Of a DNA stretch of 64,000 nucleotides, positions 1 through 8,242 are shown piece after piece; position 1 is the first letter of the stretch, and the number at the start of each line of letters is the position of its first letter. This DNA comes from Duncaniella freteri (GTDB lineage: Bacteria > Bacteroidota > Bacteroidia > Bacteroidales > Muribaculaceae): positions 806,001 to 870,000 of the forward strand of contig NZ_SJSA01000001.1 in the NCBI RefSeq assembly GCF_004766125.1. The letters are read 5' to 3'. The notes below the pieces were generated by a model that searched no databases, was not told where the DNA came from, and worked only from the letters and a program-made list of their open reading frames with translations. The translations under genes and the position numbers were made by a program.

Positions 1-493
1 CCTTCTTGTCAGTGCGGGGATGGTGATAGAATCCTTCGGTGTGAGCCTGCGACACTATCTTTATAAGATTCTTGTAGCCGGTGATATTCTTGGCGAGCAC
101 TATAAGATGCCGTCCCTTGTCGGTCTTGTCGCTACGGTCGGTAAGATCACCCTTTGCGACATACATCTCGCATCCGAATATCGGCTTGAACTTCACTTTC
201 TTCTCAAGCTTTGCTATCTCAGCCTCCACCTCAGGGCGCATAGCCTCGCGCTCCTCGTCGGTGGCTGCATCCTCAAGCCGCTTGCGTGCCTCCTCGATCT
301 TGCCTTTATATTTCTTCTTGAGCTTGTTTACATAATTGGCAAGCTCCTTGATTCCGAACATATTGCCATGATCAGTCAACGCAAAGCCCGGCATGCCAAG
401 TTCCATCGCCTTATCGACAAGCCCCGTCACGGAAGCCTGACCGTCAAGCAATGAATACTGGCTGTGAACATGCAGATGTACGAATGGAGTCAT
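1..493 (-). CDS. dnaE: DNA polymerase III alpha subunit, N-terminal part (cut by left edge)
   Basis: Catalytic subunit of the replicative polymerase. Only the first 164 codons are inside the window; the frame is open to base 1. Translating from the ATG at 491-493 gives MTPFVHLHVHSQYSLLDGQ, the usual start of the PHP domain of bacterial DnaE (the HLHVHSQYSLLDG block), followed by GMPGFALTDHGNMFG and FGCEMYV, also typical PHP motifs. Between them is a Lys/Glu-rich insertion of about 40 residues that could form a coiled coil, and then HLIVLAKNITGYKNL, as in DnaE. The start codon is chosen because the family motif begins right after it and a -7 element lies about 40 bases upstream. Polymerase domains are not visible. 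Family assignment is secure; completeness cannot be judged. Confidence 0.93.
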   Translation of the reverse strand, partial: MTPFVHLHVHSQYSLLDGQASVTGLVDKAMELGMPGFALTDHGNMFGIKELANYVNKLKKKYKGKIEEARKRLEDAATDEEREAMRPEVEAEIAKLEKKVKFKPIFGCEMYVAKGDLTDRSDKTDKGRHLIVLAKNITGYKNLIKIVSQAHTEGFYHHPRTDKK

Positions 494-534
494 GGGAATA
501 GATGTCTCAAAATGGTTAAGGCAAAATACCGACT

Positions 535-542
535 CAAAGTTA
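535..542 (-). promoter_or_regulatory. -7 promoter element of dnaE
   Basis: Reads TAACTTTG on the minus strand, matching the Bacteroidetes -7 consensus TAnnTTTG, about 42 bases before the dnaE start. No clear TTTG is seen at the -33 position. Confidence 0.5.
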
Positions 543-680
543 CACATTATTCCCATAACTCATCCCCTAAAAAATGCTAAAATTCCATGCCGTCAACACA
601 CGAGGATGTTATAAGAATGTAGCGATCATGCTTAAGTGCACATCAATAAAGAGCTAACCGCAATATCTCGGCACCACAAC

Positions 681-1742
681 TTACTTAAGAGCATTCTCTA
701 CGGCTTCCCATATTCCCTCGCCCCTTATTTCACGAGCCACCATAGTGCCGTCGGGAGCGAAAAGCATTATCATAGGTATACCATCGAATCCATATGCATC
801 CATGGGAGTCATACCGGCATCAATAATCTGAGGCCATTTGTACCCTTCAGAAGCAATGGCTTTCAGTGTGCGGGCAGGATCATCACACGTAGCCACTCCA
901 AGGATTTCAAAGCGTTCATCCCCTCCGTATTTCTCATATAAAGGGACAAGAGTCTCCCTCCCCTCAGCACGGCACGGCATACACCAGCTTGCCCAGAAAT
1001 CCACAAGGACATAGCGGCCGCGCCCCACATAGTCGGATAGCCGCGACACGGCACCGTCGACACTCTTTCCTTCAACGTCGGCAAAAATGCATCCCGGACG
1101 CATCCTTAGCGCGGTGGACATCTTCTCATCCCATTTGCGCGTAAACTGCAATCCGAGGAGCTTTGGTGGCAATTCGGAATAAAGCTCCTTCCATTGCTCA
1201 GGAGATGATGCCATGGCGTACGCCCTCAAAGCCGACTCTGCGATCGCATTATCAGGATTGGCTTGGATAGTCATCTTCATATAATCACGATATGAGCTCA
1301 AGATAGGCTCCATCTTCTCCCGAACTTTACTTTCACCCTCCTCGACGAGATAATATCTCCGAAGTTCCCGGCCTACATTTTCAAGGGCATTCTGATTCAT
1401 CCTGTGTCTGCGATACGCCATATTCACACTGTCGCCACTGAGAGGGGCATGATTGGTGAAATCAATCTCTATTACCGAGGGTGACAATATCATCAAAGCA
1501 GATTCCCTGCCGGCATCTATCCTGGCCCACCCTTCACTTGGAGCATTCCCGCTCATTGTGAACCGTCCGTCAGTTATTTCTGCGGAATCAATCAGCTGGT
1601 TGGTGTCATTCAGCATCAGATAAGCCTTTTGTCCGTCAAGCTCGGTAGTGTGCACGTCTCCTGACACAGTATACTTGAATGCCGATGCATATAGACCTAT
1701 GAAGAATAGGACAATGCTAATTGAATGCCTGTGATTTATCAT
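681..1742 (-). CDS. Exported TlpA-like thiol-disulfide oxidoreductase with N-terminal DUF4369
   Basis: 353 residues. The N-terminus (MINHRHSISIVLFFIGLYASA) is a hydrophobic export signal. Residues about 25-120 look like a DUF4369 domain (YTVSGDV, DSAEITDGRFTMSG), and residues about 225-353 form a thioredoxin/TlpA fold with the active-site motif WASWCMPC (cysteines near 254 and 257) and a conserved IP before the last strands. Such proteins reduce or reshuffle disulfides in the Bacteroidetes periplasm. The CMPC dipeptide differs from the more common CGPC and may tune redox potential. The gene stands alone on the minus strand, divergent from dapA, with its own promoter. A homolog of the same architecture ends the SusCD operon at 19875. 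Substrate unknown. Confidence 0.85.
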   Translation of the reverse strand: MINHRHSISIVLFFIGLYASAFKYTVSGDVHTTELDGQKAYLMLNDTNQLIDSAEITDGRFTMSGNAPSEGWARIDAGRESALMILSPSVIEIDFTNHAPLSGDSVNMAYRRHRMNQNALENVGRELRRYYLVEEGESKVREKMEPILSSYRDYMKMTIQANPDNAIAESALRAYAMASSPEQWKELYSELPPKLLGLQFTRKWDEKMSTALRMRPGCIFADVEGKSVDGAVSRLSDYVGRGRYVLVDFWASWCMPCRAEGRETLVPLYEKYGGDERFEILGVATCDDPARTLKAIASEGYKWPQIIDAGMTPMDAYGFDGIPMIMLFAPDGTMVAREIRGEGIWEAVENALK

Positions 1743-1768
1743 CTCAAATTAATGTTTGGTATGTCCGG

Positions 1769-1799
1769 TAAAGGTAGGTAAAAATGCCGGATAAACAAA
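1769..1799 (-). promoter_or_regulatory. Promoter of the DUF4369-TlpA gene
   Basis: On the minus strand TTTG (1796-1799), a 19-base spacer and TACCTTTA (1769-1776), one mismatch from TAnnTTTG. It lies about 27 bases before the start at 1742. Confidence 0.55.
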
Positions 1800-1844
1800 A
1801 TTTGCCAAATTACACCCTATACCGGAGCATCTTTAGTGATTTTG

Positions 1845-1875
1845 TTTGCAAAACGGCAAAATTTGTGTAATTTTG
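1845..1875 (+). promoter_or_regulatory. Promoter of dapA
   Basis: TTTG at 1845-1848, 19-base spacer, TAATTTTG at 1868-1875: a full match to the Bacteroidetes -33/-7 consensus, 22 bases before the dapA ATG. Confidence 0.75.
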
Positions 1876-1897
1876 CCATCCCGAAACCACTCTTTTT

Positions 1898-2785
1898 ATG
1901 GACTACGACCGATTACGCGGAATGGGCGTGGCTATGACCACACCATTCAATACTGACGAATCAATCGACTATGACACTCTTGATTTCCACATCGACTACC
2001 TCATAAACGAGGGAGCCGACTACATAGTGGCTCTCGGCACTACAGCCGAGACTCCGACTCTGAGCCGCGAAGAAAAAACCGAGCTTGAGAAACGCATTCT
2101 CGATCGTGTGGCAGGACGCGTACCTGTAGTGGTAGGCATCGGAGGCAACAACACCCGAGCCATCGTCGACGAGCTCTCCCACACCGAACGCCTGAACGAA
2201 TTCGCCGCCATCCTCTCAGTGGTGCCCTACTACAACAAGCCCACCCAGGAAGGGATGTACCGCCATTTCTCTGCGATAGCAAAGGCAAGCCCGATACCTA
2301 TTATACTATATAATATACCCGGACGCTCCGGGGTGAATATGGATGTCGACACCATCATACGTCTCGCCCGCGAGAATCCAGGCAAGATAATCGGCATCAA
2401 GGAGGCATCAGGCAATATGGAACAGGCATCGCTCATCATCACACGCCGCCCTGAAGGATTCCTCGTGCTATCCGGCGACGATTCTCTCGCCCACACCATG
2501 ATCGGCAAAGGTGGCGACGGAGTGATTTCGGTGCTCGGCAACGCTTATCCGCGCCAGTTCACCTCCATGATACATCTGAGCCTTGACCCCGAACGTCACG
2601 ACGAGGCAACCCCTCTTCATCAGAGTTTTTCAGCGTTCTACTCCCTTCTGTTCAAGGACGGAAATCCTGCGGGCATAAAATCACTGCTCCACCATATGTT
2701 CCCACACTACAACGAGGTGCTCCGATTGCCGCTTGTTCCTGTTTCCTACTCTACAAGAGCCGCTCTCGGACAAGAATTGCTATAA
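1898..2785 (+). CDS. dapA: 4-hydroxy-tetrahydrodipicolinate synthase
   Basis: Condenses pyruvate with aspartate semialdehyde, the first committed step of lysine and meso-diaminopimelate synthesis; a cytosolic TIM barrel. The 295-residue length fits the family. Seen motifs: GTTAETPTLS (about 47-56, phosphate/substrate loop), YYNKPTQEG (111-119), the catalytic tyrosine in YNIPGRSG (Tyr138) and the Schiff-base lysine in IGIKEASGN (Lys168). The ATG at 1898 follows a consensus promoter by 22 bases and no upstream start is needed. The gene appears monocistronic: a strong hairpin terminator follows at 2813-2848. Alternative members of the fold (N-acetylneuraminate lyase) are unlikely given these motifs. 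Confidence 0.96.
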   Translation: MDYDRLRGMGVAMTTPFNTDESIDYDTLDFHIDYLINEGADYIVALGTTAETPTLSREEKTELEKRILDRVAGRVPVVVGIGGNNTRAIVDELSHTERLNEFAAILSVVPYYNKPTQEGMYRHFSAIAKASPIPIILYNIPGRSGVNMDVDTIIRLARENPGKIIGIKEASGNMEQASLIITRRPEGFLVLSGDDSLAHTMIGKGGDGVISVLGNAYPRQFTSMIHLSLDPERHDEATPLHQSFSAFYSLLFKDGNPAGIKSLLHHMFPHYNEVLRLPLVPVSYSTRAALGQELL

Positions 2786-2812
2786 CTTCACGAAATAGAA
2801 AAATTTTTTCTT

Positions 2813-2848
2813 AAAATCGCCTCATTTTTAGAAATTGAGGCGATTTTT
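2813..2848 (+). terminator. Rho-independent terminator after dapA
   Basis: Perfect 12-bp stem (2813-2824 with 2836-2847), 11-base AT-rich loop, followed by T residues. Confidence 0.85.
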
Positions 2849-2859
2849 CTGTTTTAATT

Positions 2860-2889
2860 ATTGTTTTTCCCGTTTATTTGCTAATTTTG
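2860..2889 (+). promoter_or_regulatory. Promoter of the glycosyltransferase-pyrC pair
   Basis: ATTG at 2860-2863, 18-base spacer, TAATTTTG at 2882-2889, a -33/-7 pair ending 35 bases before the ATG at 2925. Confidence 0.6.
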
Positions 2890-2924
2890 CGATTGTAACA
2901 TACACTCATAAATCACCACACGTT

Positions 2925-3698
2925 ATGACGGACACGAGTCCAGCAATCATCGGGCATTCAGCCGACAGCCTCGTTATCATCCCCACTTACAATGAGAAGG
3001 AGAATATCGAGGCGATAATTGCAGCCGTATTCGATTTGCCTCAAATCTTTGATATACTCATCATTGACGACAATTCTCCCGACGGTACAGCCGGGATTGT
3101 CAGGGACATGATGACTAAATATCAGGGACGGCTCCACATGATCGAACGCAAAGGCAAGCTTGGTCTCGGCACGGCTTACATAACAGGTTTCAAGTGGGCT
3201 ATCGAGCATGGCTACGAATACATCTGCGAGATGGACGCCGACTTCTCACACGCCCCGACCGACCTTCCGAAGTTGCGTCAGGCATGTGTCGACGGAGCCG
3301 ATGTCGCCATAGGCTCACGCTACCTCACCGGAGTCAACGTTGTCAACTGGCCCATGGGCAGAGTGCTCATGTCCTACTATGCATCGGTCTACGTACGCAT
3401 AGTCACCGGAATGCCGGTGCATGACTCCACGGCAGGATTCGTGTGTTACCGCAGCAGAGTGCTCCGCGCGCTCCCTCTCGACAAGATACGTTTCAAAGGT
3501 TACGCATTCCAGATCGAGATGAAATATCTGGCATACAAGTACGGCTTCAGGATAGCCGAGGTCCCCATAGTGTTCGTCAATCGTGTACTCGGCACATCCA
3601 AGATGAGTTCCGGCATATTCAGCGAGGGATTCTTCGGAGTAATGCGACTGAAACTCAGCAGCATCTTCACCAAATACCCTGATTACAGCAGGCAATGA
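2925..3698 (+). CDS. Polyprenol-phosphate mannosyltransferase-like glycosyltransferase (GT2, Dpm1-like)
   Basis: 257 residues from the ATG at 2925. An in-frame TTG at 2835 exists but lies inside the dapA terminator and ahead of the promoter, so 2925 is preferred. The GT-A fold is shown by VIIPTYNEKENIEAI near the N-terminus, DDNSPDGTA, the metal-binding MDADFSHAP, GSRYLTGV and HDSTAGFVCYR. These match dolichol/polyprenol-phosphate hexose synthases, which move mannose or glucose from a nucleotide sugar to a lipid phosphate at the inner face of the membrane. No C-terminal membrane segments are present, so it is the short soluble type. It overlaps pyrC by four bases (ATGA), so the two are translationally coupled. 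The exact sugar is not determinable. Confidence 0.85.
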   Translation: MTDTSPAIIGHSADSLVIIPTYNEKENIEAIIAAVFDLPQIFDILIIDDNSPDGTAGIVRDMMTKYQGRLHMIERKGKLGLGTAYITGFKWAIEHGYEYICEMDADFSHAPTDLPKLRQACVDGADVAIGSRYLTGVNVVNWPMGRVLMSYYASVYVRIVTGMPVHDSTAGFVCYRSRVLRALPLDKIRFKGYAFQIEMKYLAYKYGFRIAEVPIVFVNRVLGTSKMSSGIFSEGFFGVMRLKLSSIFTKYPDYSRQ

Positions 3699-5041
3699 GC
3701 ACCACTCTGTTTCACAACGCCATTCTGGTCAACGAAGGAGAATCTGTCCGCGGATGGATTCTTGTAGAAGGAGACAAGATAGCCCGAATAGGTCACGGCG
3801 ACACTCCCGCCGACCTCCAGGGCAAAGCCGACACCATCACTGACTGTGAGGGTGCCTACATCATCCCCGGAGTCATCGACACCCATGTGCATTTCCGTGA
3901 CCCGGGGCTTACAGAGAAAGCCGATATCGCCACCGAGAGCCGTGCCGCAGTCGCAGGCGGGGTCACATCGTTTATCGATATGCCCAACACCAATCCGGCT
4001 ACGGTCACTGCCGACGCCCTGCGCGGCAAAATCGTCCGCGCCTCGCAGGTGTCAGTAGCCAACTACGGATTTTTCCTCGGAGCCACCAACAGCAATCTCC
4101 CCGAACTTCTCAACGCCGACTATACCGGCACAGCGGGAATAAAACTCTTCCTCGGCTCGTCGACCGGCAACATGCTCGTCGACGACGACACCACCCTTGA
4201 TGCAATCTTCTCCCGGCCGCGCGCGCTCATAGCCGTGCATGCCGAGGACGAAGCCATGATACGCGCAGCGCGCACACGCCTTGAAGAGGAATATCCCGAT
4301 GGGATACCTGTAGAGATGCATCCCGATGTGCGTCCGCGTGAAGCATGCATCGCCGCCACACGCCATGCCATAGCTCTCGCCGAGCGTCACGGCTCACGTG
4401 TGCACATATGCCATATATCCACTGCCGATGAACTCCGGCTAATAGCTGATGCCAAAGCACGCGGGGTGAAGGTGACAGCCGAGACATGCCCGCAATACCT
4501 GCTTTTTGACCGCAACGACTTTCCGGCACTCGGAGCACGCATAAAGTGCAACCCTGCAATCAAGGAGCCTTCCGACAGGATAGCCCTGCTACGCGAACTG
4601 CGCCCTGGAGGCGTGATCGACACCATAGCCACCGACCATGCTCCCCACCTGCTTGCACAAAAAGAGGGGAACGCCCTCACAGCAGCCTCCGGCATGCCTA
4701 TGGTGCAATTCTCTCTTCCCGCCATGCTCGACCTCATATCATCCGATCCCGAAGCTGAAGGTCTGGATATCGGTCAGGTGGTCAGACTGATGTGCCACAA
4801 TCCGGCTGACATACTCGGCATAGACCGGCGAGGCTACCTGCGCGAAGGCTATTATGCCGACCTCGCAATTGTAGCCCGCATCCCATTGCCGGGCCGACGT
4901 GTGACGGACGCTGATGTCGTAAGCCGCTGCGGATGGACTCCGCTTGACGGACACACTCTCACCTGGGCGGTAAAGCGCACGGTAGTCAACGGCGACACCG
5001 GAGCTGCCCCGCTCTCATTCAATGCCAATTCAACCAACTAA
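3695..5041 (+). CDS. pyrC: Dihydroorotase, class I type
   Basis: Cyclises carbamoyl-aspartate to dihydroorotate in pyrimidine synthesis. 448 residues, amidohydrolase fold. Metal ligands are visible in DTHVHFRDPG (HxH), HAEDE, ICHISTA and IATDHAPHL; GVTSFIDMPNT and GIKLFLGSSTGNML are further family motifs. The C-terminal AVKRTVVNG is the usual closing strand of the small beta domain. The start overlaps the previous stop (ATGA at 3695-3698). In some Bacteroidetes this enzyme is annotated as AllB/dihydroorotase; the presence of DMPNTNP and CHIST favours dihydroorotase. A 122-base AT-rich gap without a clear terminator separates it from korA. Confidence 0.93.
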   Translation: MSTTLFHNAILVNEGESVRGWILVEGDKIARIGHGDTPADLQGKADTITDCEGAYIIPGVIDTHVHFRDPGLTEKADIATESRAAVAGGVTSFIDMPNTNPATVTADALRGKIVRASQVSVANYGFFLGATNSNLPELLNADYTGTAGIKLFLGSSTGNMLVDDDTTLDAIFSRPRALIAVHAEDEAMIRAARTRLEEEYPDGIPVEMHPDVRPREACIAATRHAIALAERHGSRVHICHISTADELRLIADAKARGVKVTAETCPQYLLFDRNDFPALGARIKCNPAIKEPSDRIALLRELRPGGVIDTIATDHAPHLLAQKEGNALTAASGMPMVQFSLPAMLDLISSDPEAEGLDIGQVVRLMCHNPADILGIDRRGYLREGYYADLAIVARIPLPGRRVTDADVVSRCGWTPLDGHTLTWAVKRTVVNGDTGAAPLSFNANSTN

Positions 5042-5163
5042 ATATCTGAAACAACATTAACTATCAAACAACCTTCTAAACAACAAGAATTTATCCAATT
5101 CATCATTTAGCTTACAAAGAATCTAATATCGTAATCACAATCCAATCAAGTAATACTCCGGTT

Positions 5164-7008
5164 ATGTTAGAAAAAACAAACGTAAAGACCCTCGACAAGG
5201 TCGTAGTGCGTTTCTCGGGTGACTCGGGTGACGGTATGCAGCTTGCTGGCAATATCTTCACCAATGTTTCAGCCGGTCTGGGCAACTCTGTTTCCACCTT
5301 CCCCGACTATCCTGCCGACATGCGTCCGCCCCAGGGATCGCTCAGCGGCGTGTCCGCATTCCAGGCAAGCGTAGGCAAAGGTGTGCACACCCCCGGCGAC
5401 CAGTGCGATGTGCTTGTCGCAATGAACCCCGCCGCCCTCAAACGCGGATACAAAATCCTTAAGCCCGGAGGCGTGATCATCGTTGACATCGACTCCTTCA
5501 ACGAATCAGGACTTAAGAAAGCGCAGTTCGATACTGAGGACCCCTTCAAAGAGCTCGGCATAAACGCACAGGTGATCGAGGCTCCTGTCACATCAATGAC
5601 AAAAGCCGCACTCGCCGACAGCGAAATGGATGTGAAATCGGTACTCAAATGCCGCAACATCTTCGCCCTCGGACTCGTATGCTGGCTCTTCGACCGTCCC
5701 CTCGAAGGCGCGCTCAAACTGCTTAAGAATAAGTTTGCCAAGAAACCGGCTGTATACGAGGCCAACTCCAAGGTGATACAGGCCGGATACGACTACGGTC
5801 ACAACATACACGCTTCGGTATCGACATTCCGTATCGAGACCGAGGACATCCGTCCGGGTGTCTACACCGACATCAACGGCAACACCGCCACAGCATGGGG
5901 CTTCATCCTGGCTTCCGAGAAGGCAGGACGCCCACTCTTCCTCGGCTCCTACCCCATCACACCTGCCACCGACATCCTCCACGAACTGGCAAAGCGCAAA
6001 GACCTCGGAGTCAAAGCATGCCAGATGGAAGATGAAATCGCAGGCGTATGCTCAGCCATAGGCGCATCCTTCGCAGGCAATCTTGCAGTGACCTCCACAT
6101 CCGGTCCCGGACTCGCACTCAAGAGCGAGGGTATCGGACTTGCCGTAATGGCAGAACTCCCCTTGGTAATCGTCGACGTTCAGCGCGGCGGACCCTCCAC
6201 CGGACTCCCCACCAAGACAGAGCAGACCGATCTCATGCAGGCACTCTACGGACGCAACGGCGAATCGCCGCTCGTAGTGGTAGCTCCGGTATCGCCCACC
6301 GACTGCTTCACAATGGCATTCGAGTCATCACGCATAGCCATCGAGCATATGACCCCTGTGATTCTGCTCACCGACGCTTTCATCGGTAACGGCTCTTCTG
6401 CATGGCGAATCCCCGAGACCGAGGACTATCCAGAAATCCGTGTCCCCTACGTGCCTGAGGACAAGAAGGCCGCATGGCGTCCCTACCACCGCGATCCCGA
6501 GACACTCAGCCGCTACTGGGCAATCCCCGGCACCGAAGGGCTGCAACACCGCCTCGGAGGTCTCGAAAAGGATTCCGAGACAGGAGCAATATCCACCGAT
6601 CCCGTCAACCACGAGAAGATGGTGGAGCTGCGCCAAGAGAAGATAGCACGCATAGCCAACGATATCCCCGAGCAGGAAGTGCTGTGCGACGTTGATGCCG
6701 ACACACTCCTCATCGGATGGGGCGGCACCTACGGACACATCTACTCGGCAGCCGAAGAGCTCAACGCGACAGGCAAGCATGTGGCATTCACCCAGTTCCG
6801 CTACATCAATCCGCTTCCCAAGAACACTGCCGAAATCCTGAGCCGCTACAAGACAATCATCGTGGCAGAACTCAACACAGGCATGTTCGCCGACTATCTC
6901 CAATCCAAATTCCCCAACCTCGATATCCGACGCATCAACAAGATACAGGGTCAGCCTTTCCTCGCTCAGGAAATCGTTGACGGTGTAAACAAAATCATGG
7001 AGGGCTAA
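5164..7008 (+). CDS. korA: 2-oxoacid:ferredoxin oxidoreductase, fused gamma-alpha subunit (2-oxoglutarate type)
   Basis: 614 residues combining the gamma domain (about 10-190; FSGDSGDGMQLAGNIF and FPDYPADMRPP) and the alpha domain (about 215-610; YPITPATDILHELAK, EDEIAGVCSAIGASFAG, TSTSGPGLALKSEGIGLA). Together with KorB it oxidatively decarboxylates a 2-oxoacid to an acyl-CoA and passes electrons to ferredoxin, a key step of the anaerobic or reductive TCA branch. The fused arrangement and the YPITP...EDEIA motifs match KorA/VorB-like 2-oxoglutarate enzymes. The gene is 5 bases from korB. No separate ferredoxin-like delta subunit is adjacent, so an external ferredoxin is implied. Substrate choice between 2-oxoglutarate and branched-chain oxoacids is inference. 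Confidence 0.9.
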   Translation: MLEKTNVKTLDKVVVRFSGDSGDGMQLAGNIFTNVSAGLGNSVSTFPDYPADMRPPQGSLSGVSAFQASVGKGVHTPGDQCDVLVAMNPAALKRGYKILKPGGVIIVDIDSFNESGLKKAQFDTEDPFKELGINAQVIEAPVTSMTKAALADSEMDVKSVLKCRNIFALGLVCWLFDRPLEGALKLLKNKFAKKPAVYEANSKVIQAGYDYGHNIHASVSTFRIETEDIRPGVYTDINGNTATAWGFILASEKAGRPLFLGSYPITPATDILHELAKRKDLGVKACQMEDEIAGVCSAIGASFAGNLAVTSTSGPGLALKSEGIGLAVMAELPLVIVDVQRGGPSTGLPTKTEQTDLMQALYGRNGESPLVVVAPVSPTDCFTMAFESSRIAIEHMTPVILLTDAFIGNGSSAWRIPETEDYPEIRVPYVPEDKKAAWRPYHRDPETLSRYWAIPGTEGLQHRLGGLEKDSETGAISTDPVNHEKMVELRQEKIARIANDIPEQEVLCDVDADTLLIGWGGTYGHIYSAAEELNATGKHVAFTQFRYINPLPKNTAEILSRYKTIIVAELNTGMFADYLQSKFPNLDIRRINKIQGQPFLAQEIVDGVNKIMEG

Positions 7009-7013
7009 CAATC

Positions 7014-8027
7014 ATGGAAGACATCAAATTCACCCCCGCAAACTATAAGAGTGACCAGGCTGTACGCTGGTGTCCCGGATGTGGCGACCACGCCATCCTC
7101 AACACGCTTCATAAAGCTATGGCAAGCATAGGAGTGCCGCCCCACAAGATGGCTGTAATATCCGGTATCGGATGCTCGTCACGACTCCCCTACTATATGA
7201 ACACCTATGGCTTCCACACCATCCACGGACGTGCGGCAGCCATCGCCACAGGCTTCAAGGTGGCTAATCCCGAGATGACCGTATGGCAGATCTCGGGCGA
7301 CGGTGACGGTCTCGCCATCGGCGGCAACCATTTCATCCATGCCGTACGACGCAACATCGACATCAATATCCTTCTTTTCAACAACAAGATCTATGGTCTG
7401 ACCAAGGGGCAGTACTCCCCGACAAGCGACCGTGGCTTCGTGTCGAAGTCATCACCCTACGGCACTACCGAGGATCCGTTCATCCCGGCAGAACTCGTGT
7501 TCGGAGCACGCGGCAACTTCTTTGCCCGCTCAATCGATGTGGAGCTTCAGGTCAACCAGGAAGTCCTCACAGCAGCCCAGCAGCACAAGGGCACATCGGT
7601 AGTCGAGATGCTCTGCAACTGCGTGATATGGAACCACGGCATACACGACTTCATCACCGACCGTGAAAACCGTGCCGAACGCACCATCCACCTCGTGCAT
7701 GACGAGAAGATGCTCTTCGGCAAGGAGAAGAACAAAGGTCTGGTGCGCGACGGATTCCTGCTCAAAGCTGTCGAGATCGGCAAGGACGGATACACCATTG
7801 ATGACGTGCTCGTTCACGATGCCCACACCAAGAGCAACTTCCTCCATCAGCAGCTCGCAATGATGGACGGTCACGAGCTCCCTCTCGCTATCGGCATCAT
7901 CCGCGACGTCGAAGGCCTCACCTACAACGATGAGATCGACAAGCAGGTCGAGACAGTACGCGCAAATAAAGGCTTCGCCACACTCCGCGACATGGTACTC
8001 GCCGGCGAGACATGGACTGTGGAATAA
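7014..8027 (+). CDS. korB: 2-oxoacid:ferredoxin oxidoreductase beta subunit
   Basis: 337 residues, the thiamine diphosphate-binding beta subunit partnering KorA. Motifs: WCPGCGDHAIL near residue 24 (cysteines typical of the beta subunit), GIGCSSRLPYYMN, the TPP/Mg motif GDGDGLAIGGNHF, and NNKIYGLTKGQYSPTS. It follows korA by 5 bases, so the pair is co-transcribed and likely co-translated; a GGAGG-like stretch about 10 bases before the start coincides with the last korA codons. Two hairpins follow the stop, the second a good terminator. Confidence 0.93.
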   Translation: MEDIKFTPANYKSDQAVRWCPGCGDHAILNTLHKAMASIGVPPHKMAVISGIGCSSRLPYYMNTYGFHTIHGRAAAIATGFKVANPEMTVWQISGDGDGLAIGGNHFIHAVRRNIDINILLFNNKIYGLTKGQYSPTSDRGFVSKSSPYGTTEDPFIPAELVFGARGNFFARSIDVELQVNQEVLTAAQQHKGTSVVEMLCNCVIWNHGIHDFITDRENRAERTIHLVHDEKMLFGKEKNKGLVRDGFLLKAVEIGKDGYTIDDVLVHDAHTKSNFLHQQLAMMDGHELPLAIGIIRDVEGLTYNDEIDKQVETVRANKGFATLRDMVLAGETWTVE

Positions 8028-8040
8028 CACCACAGCATGC

Positions 8041-8064
8041 ATGGATTTAAATCATTAAATCCAT
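8041..8064 (+). other. Hairpin after korB
   Basis: Perfect 10-bp stem (8041-8050 with 8055-8064) and 4-base loop directly after korB. It lacks a T run, so it may protect the 3' end rather than terminate. Confidence 0.5.
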
Positions 8065-8080
8065 CCCGCCAATAACACAT

Positions 8081-8122
8081 AATCCACTAACCCCTTCCCG
8101 AAGGATGTTAGTGGATTTTTTT
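8081..8122 (+). terminator. Terminator of korAB
   Basis: 11-bp stem (8081-8091 with 8107-8117) followed by a run of T on the plus strand. Confidence 0.8.
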
Positions 8123-8126
8123 GTAG

Positions 8127-8145
8127 GGCGGGACGTATCCCCGCC
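8127..8145. repeat. Small GC-rich palindrome, possible REP-like unit
   Basis: GGCGGG (8127-8132) pairs with CCCGCC (8140-8145) around a 7-base loop, in a non-coding stretch between two opposing terminators. Its composition differs from the AT-rich spacers of this genome. A single copy in the window cannot prove that it is a dispersed repeat. Confidence 0.3.
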
Positions 8146-8169
8146 GATGGCACGAACCGGTGAGACACA

Positions 8170-8215
8170 AAAAAACAGATAAGGGTCCGCTCCTGATGGC
8201 GCGGACCCTTATCTG
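8170..8215 (-). terminator. Terminator of the M23 peptidase gene
   Basis: Perfect 15-bp stem (8176-8190 with 8201-8215), 10-base loop, followed on the minus strand by a run of seven T. Confidence 0.85.
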
Positions 8216-8242
8216 CATAATCCCAGCAAGGACTATGCAATA

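Noticed and set aside
2835..2924. Longer start of the glycosyltransferase
   Set aside because: The extension begins with TTG inside the dapA terminator and precedes the promoter.
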